From assembly GCA_002774185.1 (NCBI GenBank), contig PEZG01000051.1, positions 1-9,609 of the forward strand: DNA of 9,609 nt. The letters are read 5' to 3'. Within the stretch, counting starts at the first letter, position 1. Every line of letters starts with the position of its first letter. The notes beneath the pieces were generated by a model. The model was not told the origin of the DNA, ran no database searches, and saw only the letters and a program-made list of their open reading frames with translations. The position numbers and the translations under genes were made by a program. The stretch comes from Candidatus Roizmanbacteria bacterium CG09_land_8_20_14_0_10_41_9. Its GTDB lineage: Bacteria; Patescibacteriota; Microgenomatia; UBA1406; GWC2-37-13. Positions 1-6,595 of this stretch are shown here, one piece after another.

Positions 1-327
1 CTCTATCATTTTGGGGATGGCTTCCGGTGGATACTGAAGATCAGCATCAATCATAGCTATTAAAGGATATTTGGCATAGGAGAATCCTTCTATAAGACTT
101 TGAGCTTTCCCCTTCAACCCCCTTTTTGTATAAAATCTGATGGGGAATTTTTTAGTAAGACTTTGTATGACTAGATTGCTAGAATCAGTAGAATGATCGT
201 CAACAATTATAATCTCATAATCAAAACCCGCTATCTTCAATGAACCCCCAATTCTTTCAATAAGCGGTTTTAGATTACTTTTTTCGTTTAAAGTAGGAAC
301 AACAACAGAAATTCCTATCATTTTCAT
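1..327 (-). CDS. Family 2 glycosyltransferase, polyprenol-phosphate mannosyltransferase-like (C-terminus beyond window)
   Basis: Translating the minus strand from the ATG at 325-327 gives 109 open residues running off the left edge. The N-terminal GT-A fold signature of family 2 glycosyltransferases is clear: VVVPTLNE (residues 8-15) starts the first beta strand, IIIVDDHSTDSS (39-50) holds the nucleotide-binding acidic pair, GKAQSLIEGF (73-82) matches the G-x-A-x-x-x-G segment, and IDADLQYPPE (93-102) has the metal-binding DAD motif. The DADLQ-x-PPE form is typical of enzymes that move mannose, glucose or another sugar from a nucleotide donor to polyprenyl phosphate at the cytoplasmic face of the membrane. 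Any C-terminal membrane or GtrA-like part is out of view. A second in-frame ATG at 319-321 is an alternative start. No Shine-Dalgarno sequence is seen. The gene diverges from the secretion operon. Family call is strong; the exact sugar and acceptor are unknown. Confidence 0.9.
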   Translation of the reverse strand, partial: MKMIGISVVVPTLNEKSNLKPLIERIGGSLKIAGFDYEIIIVDDHSTDSSNLVIQSLTKKFPIRFYTKRGLKGKAQSLIEGFSYAKYPLIAMIDADLQYPPEAIPKMIE

Positions 328-432
328 ATTTATATTTAGTTAAGTTTATCAGATATGCCTTGTTATATCAATCTATTTTGCCTAATTTGATATCAATTGG
401 GTTAGCAATACAATTAAGAACAAGAGTAAATT

Positions 433-452
433 AAATTTAATATACTAAATTT
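433..452 (+). promoter_or_regulatory. Possible -10 element inside an AT-rich palindrome
   Basis: TATACT (441-446) matches the sigma70 -10 consensus TATAAT at five of six positions and sits within the inverted repeat AAATTTA (433-439) / TAAATTT (446-452). No good -35 hexamer lies 16-18 bp upstream; TTAAGA at 414-419 is too far away and a poor match. It is proposed mainly because a plus-strand terminator follows about 100 bp downstream and needs a promoter somewhere to its left. AT-rich DNA produces such boxes by chance. Confidence 0.25.
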
Positions 453-615
453 GTGCGTAAAAAGTTCTAACGTCCTTCACGAGTCTGGAAAGTTTCTCTA
501 ATAATTAAAACTTTGGTTGTGGAATGTCAAGTTCAGGCATCAATGATCTTAAATGGCGCAATCGAACAATAGGAGACATTTCTTGTTGAGCTCACTGGTT
601 GCGCCATTTTTTTCT
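453..615 (+). ncRNA. Candidate short untranslated RNA ending at the 551-615 terminator
   Basis: This is inferred from layout. A plus-strand intrinsic terminator stands in a divergent intergenic region where no plus-strand protein gene precedes it, so either a short transcript ends there or the hairpin insulates the two operons. If transcription starts from the possible -10 box at 441-446, the product would be about 160 nt. Besides the terminator hairpin it could form a 7-bp stem, AAAGTTT (489-495) with AAACTTT (508-514). GC content is higher between about 470 and 600 than in the flanks, as is usual for structured RNA in AT-rich genomes. It does not resemble tmRNA, RNase P, SRP or 6S RNA as far as I can judge by eye. 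A 21-codon frame at 524-589 lies inside it. Confidence 0.3.
551..615 (+). terminator. Intrinsic terminator with 11-bp stem and U-rich tail
   Basis: AAATGGCGCAA (551-561) pairs perfectly with TTGCGCCATTT (599-609), and the 3' arm runs straight into a T tract (TTTTTTTC, followed by more T-rich sequence). The 37-nt loop can add a smaller stem, AACAA (565-569) with TTGTT (583-587). On the minus strand the hairpin is followed by AAGATCATTG with no U tract, so termination is directional, towards the secretion operon. The long loop is unusual for a plain terminator and fits a hairpin that belongs to a structured transcript. Confidence 0.65.
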
Positions 616-676
616 TTATTATTACTTTAGTTTTTTAGTCCATTAGACTGATATAAGATATTCTTCTTGAATTTTG

Positions 677-694
677 TTCATAAATTTTTATGAA
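677..694. promoter_or_regulatory. 18-bp palindrome upstream of the secretion operon promoter
   Basis: TTCATAAA (677-684) and TTTATGAA (687-694) are perfect inverted copies around a 2-bp centre. The site lies about 92 bp ahead of the -35 box of the operon promoter, a place compatible with a dimeric DNA-binding regulator. AT-rich intergenic DNA makes chance palindromes common, and no regulator gene is visible nearby. Confidence 0.3.
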
Positions 695-763
695 GTTTTG
701 TCGATAAAATATTAAGTATAAATCTCATAGTATTATTGATTATTTTACATACTCTCAAATTTA

Positions 764-779
764 GATTGTCCAAACAATC
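764..779. promoter_or_regulatory. Palindrome abutting the -35 box, candidate operator
   Basis: GATTGT (764-769) and ACAATC (774-779) form a perfect inverted repeat with the spacer CCAA. It ends 6 bp before the -35 hexamer of the secretion operon promoter, a usual position for an activator or repressor site. This is position and symmetry only; no binding protein can be named. Confidence 0.35.
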
Positions 780-785
780 ATATTA

Positions 786-814
786 TTGACTTTGTCTTAT
801 ACTATATGTATAAT
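786..814 (+). promoter_or_regulatory. Sigma70-type promoter of the secretion operon
   Basis: TTGACT (786-791, five of six consensus bases) is followed after exactly 17 bp by a perfect TATAAT (809-814). Transcription would start near 821 and give a leader of about 26 nt before the ATG at 847. The leader (AAAAGTTATAAAAATAT before the start) is A-rich and has no Shine-Dalgarno sequence. The five downstream genes follow with gaps of 16 bp or less or with overlaps, so this promoter could drive the whole operon. Confidence 0.75.
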
Positions 815-846
815 TCCATAGACTATAGTAAAAGTTATAAAAATAT

Positions 847-1125
847 ATGGATACATCCGGATATAATTCTGCTCAACCACTTCAGTTTACGAATCTTGAC
901 CAACTTTTGTGGGGAATCGTAAAAACTCTTCAGTGGTATTCCCTCCCAATTATGGCTATCGCCATCGCAACTCTAGGAGTTTTTCTTGTTACCAGTGGTG
1001 ACGACACCGACAGAAAAGCACGACTTAAGGGCTGGATCATCAATATCCTTATTGGTGGTCTTTTGATCTTTGGAGCCGCAACTTTGGCAGGGATTATTGG
1101 TAAATTTGTTGGTGGGACAATTTAA
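847..1125 (+). CDS. Small two-helix membrane protein, TrbC/VirB2 pilin-like
   Basis: This is a 92-residue protein with a short polar N-terminus and two hydrophobic segments, about residues 34-50 (LPIMAIAIATLGVFLVT) and 66-88 (LIGGLLIFGAATLAGIIGKF), joined by a charged turn (GDDTDRKARLKGW, 51-63). That layout, with a Gly/Ala-rich second helix and an Arg/Lys-rich loop, fits the TrbC/VirB2 family of T4SS pilins, which sit in the inner membrane before assembly into a pilus or channel. An obvious cleavable signal peptide is missing; roughly 30 residues precede the first helix. It is the first gene of the operon, 33 bp after the TATAAT box. The assignment rests on topology and on the VirB6/VirB4 neighbours; any small bitopic T4SS component would look similar. 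Confidence 0.72.
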   Translation: MDTSGYNSAQPLQFTNLDQLLWGIVKTLQWYSLPIMAIAIATLGVFLVTSGDDTDRKARLKGWIINILIGGLLIFGAATLAGIIGKFVGGTI

Positions 1126-1141
1126 AGCAACATCCATATGT

Positions 1142-2878
1142 ATGAAGTTTCTTATTATTTTCCTTTTCTTAACCTCCCTCTTTTTTCTTAGCGCATCCTT
1201 AGCTCTCGCAGAAAATACTCCGACTCCAACACCTCTTCCTCAAGTCCAGTTTGTAAACCAATTCACCGTTCAAAATGAGCCTTCAGTAATTGTGGGCCTT
1301 CTTAAAACCTTCATCAGTGGATTCGATTCGTTTTTAGGCGGATTCATCTTTTATACTCCTGATCCTTTGGCTAATCCGATCGTTCTTAAAGATAACTCCC
1401 AGATTCCTGGAATGACTAAGTATCGAGATATGTTCTATCAAATTGCCCTACCTTTGGTGGCGATTATTACCGCTGCGTTTGCTATTGGCCGTTTAGGTTC
1501 GGAAAATCTGTATTCTATAAAAAGTTTCTTCTTTCGATTACTTATCGTAGTCACTCTTTTTATTACCACGCCTTACGTTCTCTCCTACAGTGTTCAGTTT
1601 AATAATCTTTTGGTCAGTAAAATCTCCCAGGCTCAAACCATGACATCATTTTTAGATGATTACTTTGATCAGACATCGGCACAAATTAACAATACCAATA
1701 GCGATCAGTATGGCATTCCTTCGTTTGATTTGTCTCTAGCATCCGGAATCTTAAACTCACTTGGAAAATTTATCGTTCAAATTCTCCTTTTTGCCATCAC
1801 CTTCCTCTTTTTATTAGGAGGACTCATCTACATTGGGTTCCAATTCGTTATCCGGTTTGCCGCGATCCTCTTTTTAGGCGTTTTGTACCCGGTGGTTATC
1901 CCCTTTGCGTTATCCGAAAAGACCGAACAGATCGTGTTGACTTTCTTTAGATCGTGGTTTACTTTTCTCATTTCTCAACCAGCTTTTGTTTTAGGATTTA
2001 CCATTACTACTGATATTTTTGACAGTCTTTTGAAGGCAAAAGGGCCCAGTGTCGGATTATTGTTTTTTTATACGGGTTTCCTTTTCTTTTTGGGAGGAGT
2101 AAACGTTCTCGTCGGCCGGATATTTGGAGACTCCTTTGGAAGTTTTACCAATAATATGCAGGCTCTTATTGCCACTCGAGCAACAACATCCACAATCACC
2201 TCCGCTCCCACAGTCTTGCGCGGGCTTATTTCTAAGGGATCAGGACTAGTGAATGCCTATAAAGCCAATAGTGGTAATGGGGTACAAAATAGTAAAGGTC
2301 GTGGTAACGGAGGCGATCCAAATCAAATGGGAAGGGTTGCTAAACAAGGATATAGTTACTATCCGCGAAATTGGAGTCAAGGGGAAGGAATAAAATCAGC
2401 ATTTTTACCCGGTTCGTTTTCTTCGGACCTGTCAAAACAAGGATATCGCGTATCTATGGAAAACAAAAACCAGGGAATTGTATCGGTGTCGGGCACTGGT
2501 TACAACTATAGGAATCCGAAAACCGGTTTGACCGCAATTTATACCACACGAGGCGACGCCGTCCAAGACGGAGCTCTCCAAAAAGATATTCATACTATCC
2601 AACTCAACAATGAGCAGTTCATCGATCCGTCTCTGTTTGGAAACGACAGGGTTAACCCCCATAACCGAGTTATAGACCAAGAAGCTAAAAAGGTGAATAA
2701 AAATCCAAGCGTCAGCTATCTATCAACAACTAATTCCCCAGAACGAGTCAGGAATTTTCTGGAGCTAACCCGCGAAAGAAATAAATCTCTCGGGGTATCC
2801 GGAGTAATAATAAAACGCTACGGCTCAATGGGCGGCAAGGATAGAATTATTCGTTTATATACCGATAAAAAGCTATGA
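1142..2878 (+). CDS. VirB6/TrbL-like polytopic T4SS membrane protein with long soluble C-terminal region
   Basis: The start at 1142 is chosen because it gives a classic signal peptide (MKFLIIFLFLTSLFFLSASLA, likely cut after ALA at residue 23) and begins 16 bp after the previous stop; the same frame is open back to 1070, but that start would overlap the pilin gene. The protein then has 578 residues. About six membrane helices follow, near residues 98-117, 128-148, 208-231, 236-256, 267-290 and 303-325, as in VirB6/TrbL proteins that form the inner-membrane part of T4SS channels. From about residue 335 to the end (roughly 240 residues, bases 2144-2875) the chain is hydrophilic, beginning with a Gly/Asn/Ser-rich linker (376-395) and continuing into a Tyr- and Asn-rich region I do not recognise. 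The stop overlaps the next start (ATGA, 2875-2878), which suggests translational coupling. The VirB6-like role is inferred from topology and context. Confidence 0.72.
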   Translation: MKFLIIFLFLTSLFFLSASLALAENTPTPTPLPQVQFVNQFTVQNEPSVIVGLLKTFISGFDSFLGGFIFYTPDPLANPIVLKDNSQIPGMTKYRDMFYQIALPLVAIITAAFAIGRLGSENLYSIKSFFFRLLIVVTLFITTPYVLSYSVQFNNLLVSKISQAQTMTSFLDDYFDQTSAQINNTNSDQYGIPSFDLSLASGILNSLGKFIVQILLFAITFLFLLGGLIYIGFQFVIRFAAILFLGVLYPVVIPFALSEKTEQIVLTFFRSWFTFLISQPAFVLGFTITTDIFDSLLKAKGPSVGLLFFYTGFLFFLGGVNVLVGRIFGDSFGSFTNNMQALIATRATTSTITSAPTVLRGLISKGSGLVNAYKANSGNGVQNSKGRGNGGDPNQMGRVAKQGYSYYPRNWSQGEGIKSAFLPGSFSSDLSKQGYRVSMENKNQGIVSVSGTGYNYRNPKTGLTAIYTTRGDAVQDGALQKDIHTIQLNNEQFIDPSLFGNDRVNPHNRVIDQEAKKVNKNPSVSYLSTTNSPERVRNFLELTRERNKSLGVSGVIIKRYGSMGGKDRIIRLYTDKKL

Positions 2879-3684
2879 AAACCGTCAGGATCTATAAAGA
2901 CGACATCAGAGTCAATGTTTTACGAAGTTTATTGTTCACTGACACGGTTTTGGCCGTTATTGGTGGTTTATGCATTGCTGGAATTCTCTACACCATCTTT
3001 ATGCATGGTCTGCATTTATTTCACTTGGGATATTATCTTTCGACTCTCTTCGTTTTCGAGCTGGCTTTTGTCGCTCTCCTGACTCAGAAAATCGATAACC
3101 AACCAATCAGTAGACTCGTTCCAAGAGCCGTGACTCATTCTGTTTCCCAAAAAGACCAACGTTCCCCCCAGATTGACCCCTATTTTACTAACTTTACCAT
3201 CCAGGACAACATGATCGTGAGACCAAATGCTCTCATTAGAGTATTTGAGATTGAACCGTACGATATTTCCCTTTTAAATGAACAGGATCGAGAACACTTC
3301 TTTATAAAGCTTAAACAAATGATTCATGCGTTACCGTCTCAAGGACAGATTCTCGTCAAAAAGCAGAAATCTTCAATTGGTGATTATTCCAAACATATAT
3401 TTTCGCTGTATTCTAAGTCCTCGGGGAAGACAGAACCATTAATCGAAAACTACATTCAGGACTTAACTAGTCTAGTCAAAACAAATGAATTCAACACCAT
3501 TAGGTATTTTGTCATTTTTTCCGTCACGGCCGTTACTGCAAAGCCAAAGTCGACGTTAACTGGAATCTCCAAGCTGAACGACATTACCCTAAGGTTTGCG
3601 TCCTCTGCCTTTTCAAGCAATCTCACTATCCGACCTCTTTTGAACGAAGAGATTATTAGTTTTATGAAGCAACAACTGAGATGA
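2875..3684 (+). CDS. PrgI-like two-helix membrane protein with a VirB4 N-terminal-like domain
   Basis: This 269-residue protein has two N-terminal membrane helices, about residues 21-43 and 50-70, with positively charged residues ahead of the first, followed by a cytoplasmic domain of about 165 residues. The segment from 108 (IQDNMIVRPNALIRVFEIEP) through the helix DREHFFIKLKQMIHALPSQ (138-156) and ILVKKQKS (159-166) has the pattern seen in PrgI-family proteins of Firmicutes and CPR T4SS operons, in which the helices precede a domain related to the VirB4 N-terminal region (CagE/TrbE/VirB type). It thus resembles a VirB3-like anchor plus a VirB4-like adapter and probably docks the ATPase encoded next. 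Start and stop both use 4-bp ATGA overlaps with the neighbours (2875-2878 and 3681-3684). No Shine-Dalgarno sequence is present. The family match is from pattern memory, so moderate confidence. Confidence 0.68.
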   Translation: MKTVRIYKDDIRVNVLRSLLFTDTVLAVIGGLCIAGILYTIFMHGLHLFHLGYYLSTLFVFELAFVALLTQKIDNQPISRLVPRAVTHSVSQKDQRSPQIDPYFTNFTIQDNMIVRPNALIRVFEIEPYDISLLNEQDREHFFIKLKQMIHALPSQGQILVKKQKSSIGDYSKHIFSLYSKSSGKTEPLIENYIQDLTSLVKTNEFNTIRYFVIFSVTAVTAKPKSTLTGISKLNDITLRFASSAFSSNLTIRPLLNEEIISFMKQQLR

Positions 3685-5840
3685 AACCCCAGAAACTTAA
3701 GTCAAAACAACCAAGAAAAGGACCAATAAATGGGTTTCAGATAAAAATCCTTCAATTTCGCTTAGGAGAAGCCTTACAAAGAAGGGTTGATAGGCTCACC
3801 GATCTTGAAGGACAGCTGACCTTTGAAACCAAAGAGCTTAGAAAACAACATGACCTTTATGAAACCAATATTAAGAGTCTAAAAGCGTTTGAAAAAACAT
3901 TCTTTGATAAAAACTTAAACGGTCAGGCAGATAAGGTTGTCTCTTCAATCCTTAAAATGGAGATTCAAAAACTCATGGAAACAATCAGGGTGCAGCAAGA
4001 AGTAATCAGTAACTCCCATTTTACAATCAGCGAGATTGCCCAGATGAAAAAACCTAAAATGGCCACCAGTAGGTATCCCTGGGATAAATTAAATAATTTT
4101 CTCACCTATAAAAAAGATGTAAGAAGCTATGAGAATGTGGTAAGGAGCGAGAACCATACGAACTACGAACATATTATTCTGAAAAAGTCGAATCAGGGTC
4201 TGGAAATCGATATTGACGGAACAAAGAATTACAAGAGCGAGTATCTTAAGGTAACTGATACGGCGGTAGCCTTTGGAGATATGCTCAAGCGGGTTTATTA
4301 TCTGGCAGATATTCCCGCCTTTTTAAGCCCGTATGTTTTCTTCAGACTTTTAACCAGTGATCTTCCTTTTACGATTTGTATTTTCGTTGAGCCAGCAACC
4401 AGCGCTGAACTTCTTAAAAAAGCCAAGCAGCGGTTGTCCGTCTTAGAAATGCAACAAAATGAGCGTCTACGTGACGGAAAGGTACGGGACCAACAGCTTG
4501 ACAAAAATATGGAAGAAGTAGCCAGTTTTATTGATGAACTTGTCCACGAATCAGAACGAGGTGTGATTTATTCGTTTTATTTAAAACTTGAAGCCAAAGA
4601 TAAGAAAGAGCTGGAAGAATTGCACAAGAAGCTGCAAAACGTCGCTGGAGGAATGGATTTGACATTTAATACATACACTTTTGGCCAAAAACAGGCATTT
4701 AAGACCATGCTTCCCTTTAATGAAGACCATGTTAAGGAGAATCGAATCATTCAATCAACAGCCGCTTCTTACCTTATGCCTTTTGTTTCAAAACAGCTAT
4801 CTGATCCTGAGGGAATATTTATGGGAGTGAACGCTTATAACAATAGTTTAGTATTTTTAAATCCATTTACCTCACGAAACAACAATATCAATATTTTTGG
4901 AGTTTCCGGATCGGGAAAAAGCGTCACTGCAAAAACTCTCCTTTACCGTCTATATTTACAAGGTATCCAAAGTGTGGTTATTGATCCGGAACGTGAATAT
5001 GTAGACCTGGCCCGGAAACTCGGGGGAGAAGTGATCCAATTCTCCAGAGAGAATGGCATCAATCCTTTCTACGTTCAAAGCTCCAAAGAGAACGATATTT
5101 TGGATCACATTTCCACCTTAAAAACCTTCTTCAAGTTTTTTATTCCTCAACACCACTATAATGGGGCCCTTCTCGATCAAAAGCTCATTCAGTTGTATGA
5201 TTCAGGCATTCCCAACTTCGATAATCTCCTTGAACTTCTCAAAGGAAATCTCATGCACCAGGACTTAAGCGTATTGTCGACGGGAAGTTTACGAGGAGTT
5301 TTTAGCTCGACGAGAAAATTGGAATTGAATAGCGATATTATTGTTTTGGATCTTTATGATCTCAAAAAAGACGAGAAACGCGATCCGGCAATGTATCTTC
5401 TTACCTCTTTGATCTGGAATTTATTCAACAAACAGACAGAAAGAAAACGCATGTTGTTTATTGATGAAGCGCACAAACTTCTGATTGATGATGACGTTGC
5501 CGTGTTTTATCGGGAGCTGGTAAAACAAGCTCGGAAGCGAAATGTCGGTGTGGTCTCAATAACCCAAGATGTTGAGGACTTTTTACGGAAAGAGTATGGA
5601 AAGGCAATCATCACCAATTCTGAGACTAAGATCATTCTTAAGCAGGCCTACGCGACCCTAGGAGACATTGGTACCATCTATCCCATGACTGATGAGGAAA
5701 AGGGTCAGCTTGGACATCTGGGGATCGGTGAAATGCTTCTTTTTCGAGAAGAAGAGCATATTCGTCTCGATATGATTGTTCTTCCTCATGAGAAACCATT
5801 AGTATTTCCCAAGACTTCAAACGAGCATGAAGATAGGTAA
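3681..5840 (+). CDS. virB4: VirB4-family T4SS ATPase with coiled-coil N-terminal extension
   Basis: This 719-residue cytoplasmic or membrane-associated ATPase is expected to energise assembly and transport by the secretion channel. The C-terminal P-loop domain is complete: Walker A GVSGSGKS (407-414), IDPEREY (434-440) after the following beta strand as in VirB4/TraC/HerA ATPases, a hydrophobic Walker B ending in D-E (MLFIDEAHKL, 591-600), and the polar strand SITQD (627-630) with the downstream arginine finger region. Residues about 175-350 correspond to the usual VirB4 N-terminal domain (YLKVTD 188-193, LLKKAKQRL 244-252, TFGQKQAFKTMLPF 333-346). Residues about 28-110 form an additional Lys/Glu/Gln-rich coiled coil that most VirB4 proteins lack. 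The start overlaps the previous stop (ATGA), and its own end overlaps the next gene by 14 bp. The VirB4 call is secure; substrate (DNA or protein) is unknown. Confidence 0.93.
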   Translation: MKPQKLKSKQPRKGPINGFQIKILQFRLGEALQRRVDRLTDLEGQLTFETKELRKQHDLYETNIKSLKAFEKTFFDKNLNGQADKVVSSILKMEIQKLMETIRVQQEVISNSHFTISEIAQMKKPKMATSRYPWDKLNNFLTYKKDVRSYENVVRSENHTNYEHIILKKSNQGLEIDIDGTKNYKSEYLKVTDTAVAFGDMLKRVYYLADIPAFLSPYVFFRLLTSDLPFTICIFVEPATSAELLKKAKQRLSVLEMQQNERLRDGKVRDQQLDKNMEEVASFIDELVHESERGVIYSFYLKLEAKDKKELEELHKKLQNVAGGMDLTFNTYTFGQKQAFKTMLPFNEDHVKENRIIQSTAASYLMPFVSKQLSDPEGIFMGVNAYNNSLVFLNPFTSRNNNINIFGVSGSGKSVTAKTLLYRLYLQGIQSVVIDPEREYVDLARKLGGEVIQFSRENGINPFYVQSSKENDILDHISTLKTFFKFFIPQHHYNGALLDQKLIQLYDSGIPNFDNLLELLKGNLMHQDLSVLSTGSLRGVFSSTRKLELNSDIIVLDLYDLKKDEKRDPAMYLLTSLIWNLFNKQTERKRMLFIDEAHKLLIDDDVAVFYRELVKQARKRNVGVVSITQDVEDFLRKEYGKAIITNSETKIILKQAYATLGDIGTIYPMTDEEKGQLGHLGIGEMLLFREEEHIRLDMIVLPHEKPLVFPKTSNEHEDR

Positions 5841-6591
5841 ATTTGTTCAGGCCGGGAGACGCTTAAAGAACGACCCCCTAGGCTTTCTTTTAGATATTCT
5901 GATCTTAATAGTTGCGAACCTGCTTATCCCGATTCCTCTTGTTGGTAATCTTATTCTTGAGTTTCGTGGCTTTGCCCTGGGAGCTTTGGGTTTTCTTACC
6001 GTTTTAGTCTTATTTATCTTTCTCTCCATTGGCGTTGTTTTTGCCACCCCGCTTCTTATTGCCTCTGGGTATTTAAATAGCATCTTTCCCCAATCTGTAC
6101 ATGCCAGCTCACAAAATGATGATAATTTTGCCGATGTTTCTATACCGCAGCAAAACCCTTTTGGCGGGTCCGGCCTTTCCTATGTAACTATCACTGCTTA
6201 CTTTCATGACCCAAACTATTATTTAACCTTTGGGAAAATACATACGGGAATTGATATGGTCCCCAATGACACTTATTTTCAAAATAGTAAAACATATAAA
6301 ACCACCGTCAAAATGATACCTCTGTCCTCGTTGTCAGGCACAGTCGATTATTACGTAGATGGTGACGGAGGAAATACAGTAGTCGTGACTAATGGTCAAA
6401 ACTCGCTTCGCGCTTTATCTCTTCATCTTAGTCAGGTGTTTGTATCTTCCGGACAAACGATTAAAGCCGGAACTCCACTTGGAGTAATGGGCCATACTGG
6501 TTTTGCTACCGCTGATCATTTACACTATGAAATACAGATTAATGATAATGGTGTATGGACACCAGTTGATCCATTACCTTATATCCAATAA
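5827..6591 (+). CDS. Membrane-anchored M23 (LytM) family peptidase
   Basis: This 254-residue protein has two hydrophobic segments (about 20-45 and 50-82), then an extracytoplasmic linker and a LytM-type zinc metallopeptidase domain (about 118-250). The active site looks intact: HTGID gives His139 and Asp143 as zinc ligands, His200 (LSLHL) matches the catalytic histidine, and HLHYEI gives His231 and the zinc ligand His233. GDGGNTVVVTNG (179-190), IKAGTPLGVMGHTG (212-225) and VDPLPYI (247-253) are further family hallmarks. Such enzymes cut peptidoglycan cross-bridges; in T4SS operons they play the role of VirB1-like wall-opening enzymes. The start lies 14 bp inside the end of virB4, so translation is likely coupled. 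Whether it acts on its own wall during assembly or on a partner cell cannot be told from sequence. Confidence 0.9.
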   Translation: MKIGKFVQAGRRLKNDPLGFLLDILILIVANLLIPIPLVGNLILEFRGFALGALGFLTVLVLFIFLSIGVVFATPLLIASGYLNSIFPQSVHASSQNDDNFADVSIPQQNPFGGSGLSYVTITAYFHDPNYYLTFGKIHTGIDMVPNDTYFQNSKTYKTTVKMIPLSSLSGTVDYYVDGDGGNTVVVTNGQNSLRALSLHLSQVFVSSGQTIKAGTPLGVMGHTGFATADHLHYEIQINDNGVWTPVDPLPYIQ

Positions 6592-6595
6592 TCCT

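Larger units (their letters stand above)
328..846. other. Divergent intergenic region with a terminator, possible short RNA, palindromes and operon promoter
   Basis: This 519-bp stretch separates the leftward glycosyltransferase from the rightward secretion operon and has no convincing protein gene. Reading left to right it contains two ATATCAAT copies (365-372 and 390-397), a possible -10 box (441-446) inside an AT-rich palindrome (433-452), a 7-bp inverted repeat (489-495 with 508-514), a strong plus-strand terminator hairpin (551-615), two further palindromes (677-694 and 764-779) and the operon promoter (786-814). The rest is AT-rich with no further structure that I can see. The longest plausible small frame, a 21-residue ORF from the ATG at 524, overlaps the hairpin and has no ribosome-binding site. 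Confidence 0.7.

Noticed and set aside
524..589. A 21-codon plus-strand ORF inside the intergenic region
   Set aside because: It is too short, has no ribosome-binding site, and overlaps the left arm and loop of the terminator hairpin, so sequence constraint there is better explained by RNA structure.
571..645. An AGGAG followed by TTG and a short Leu/Phe-rich frame
   Set aside because: The frame reads through the T-rich terminator tail, which encodes Phe and Leu by composition alone.
1070..1141. Upstream extension of the VirB6-like frame
   Set aside because: It would overlap the pilin-like gene by 56 bp and place a non-signal sequence before a perfect signal peptide starting at 1142.
6503..6595. 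Upstream extension of the last operon gene
   Set aside because: It would lie inside the conserved HLHYEI end of the M23 peptidase domain; the ATG at 6596 directly follows that gene's stop.
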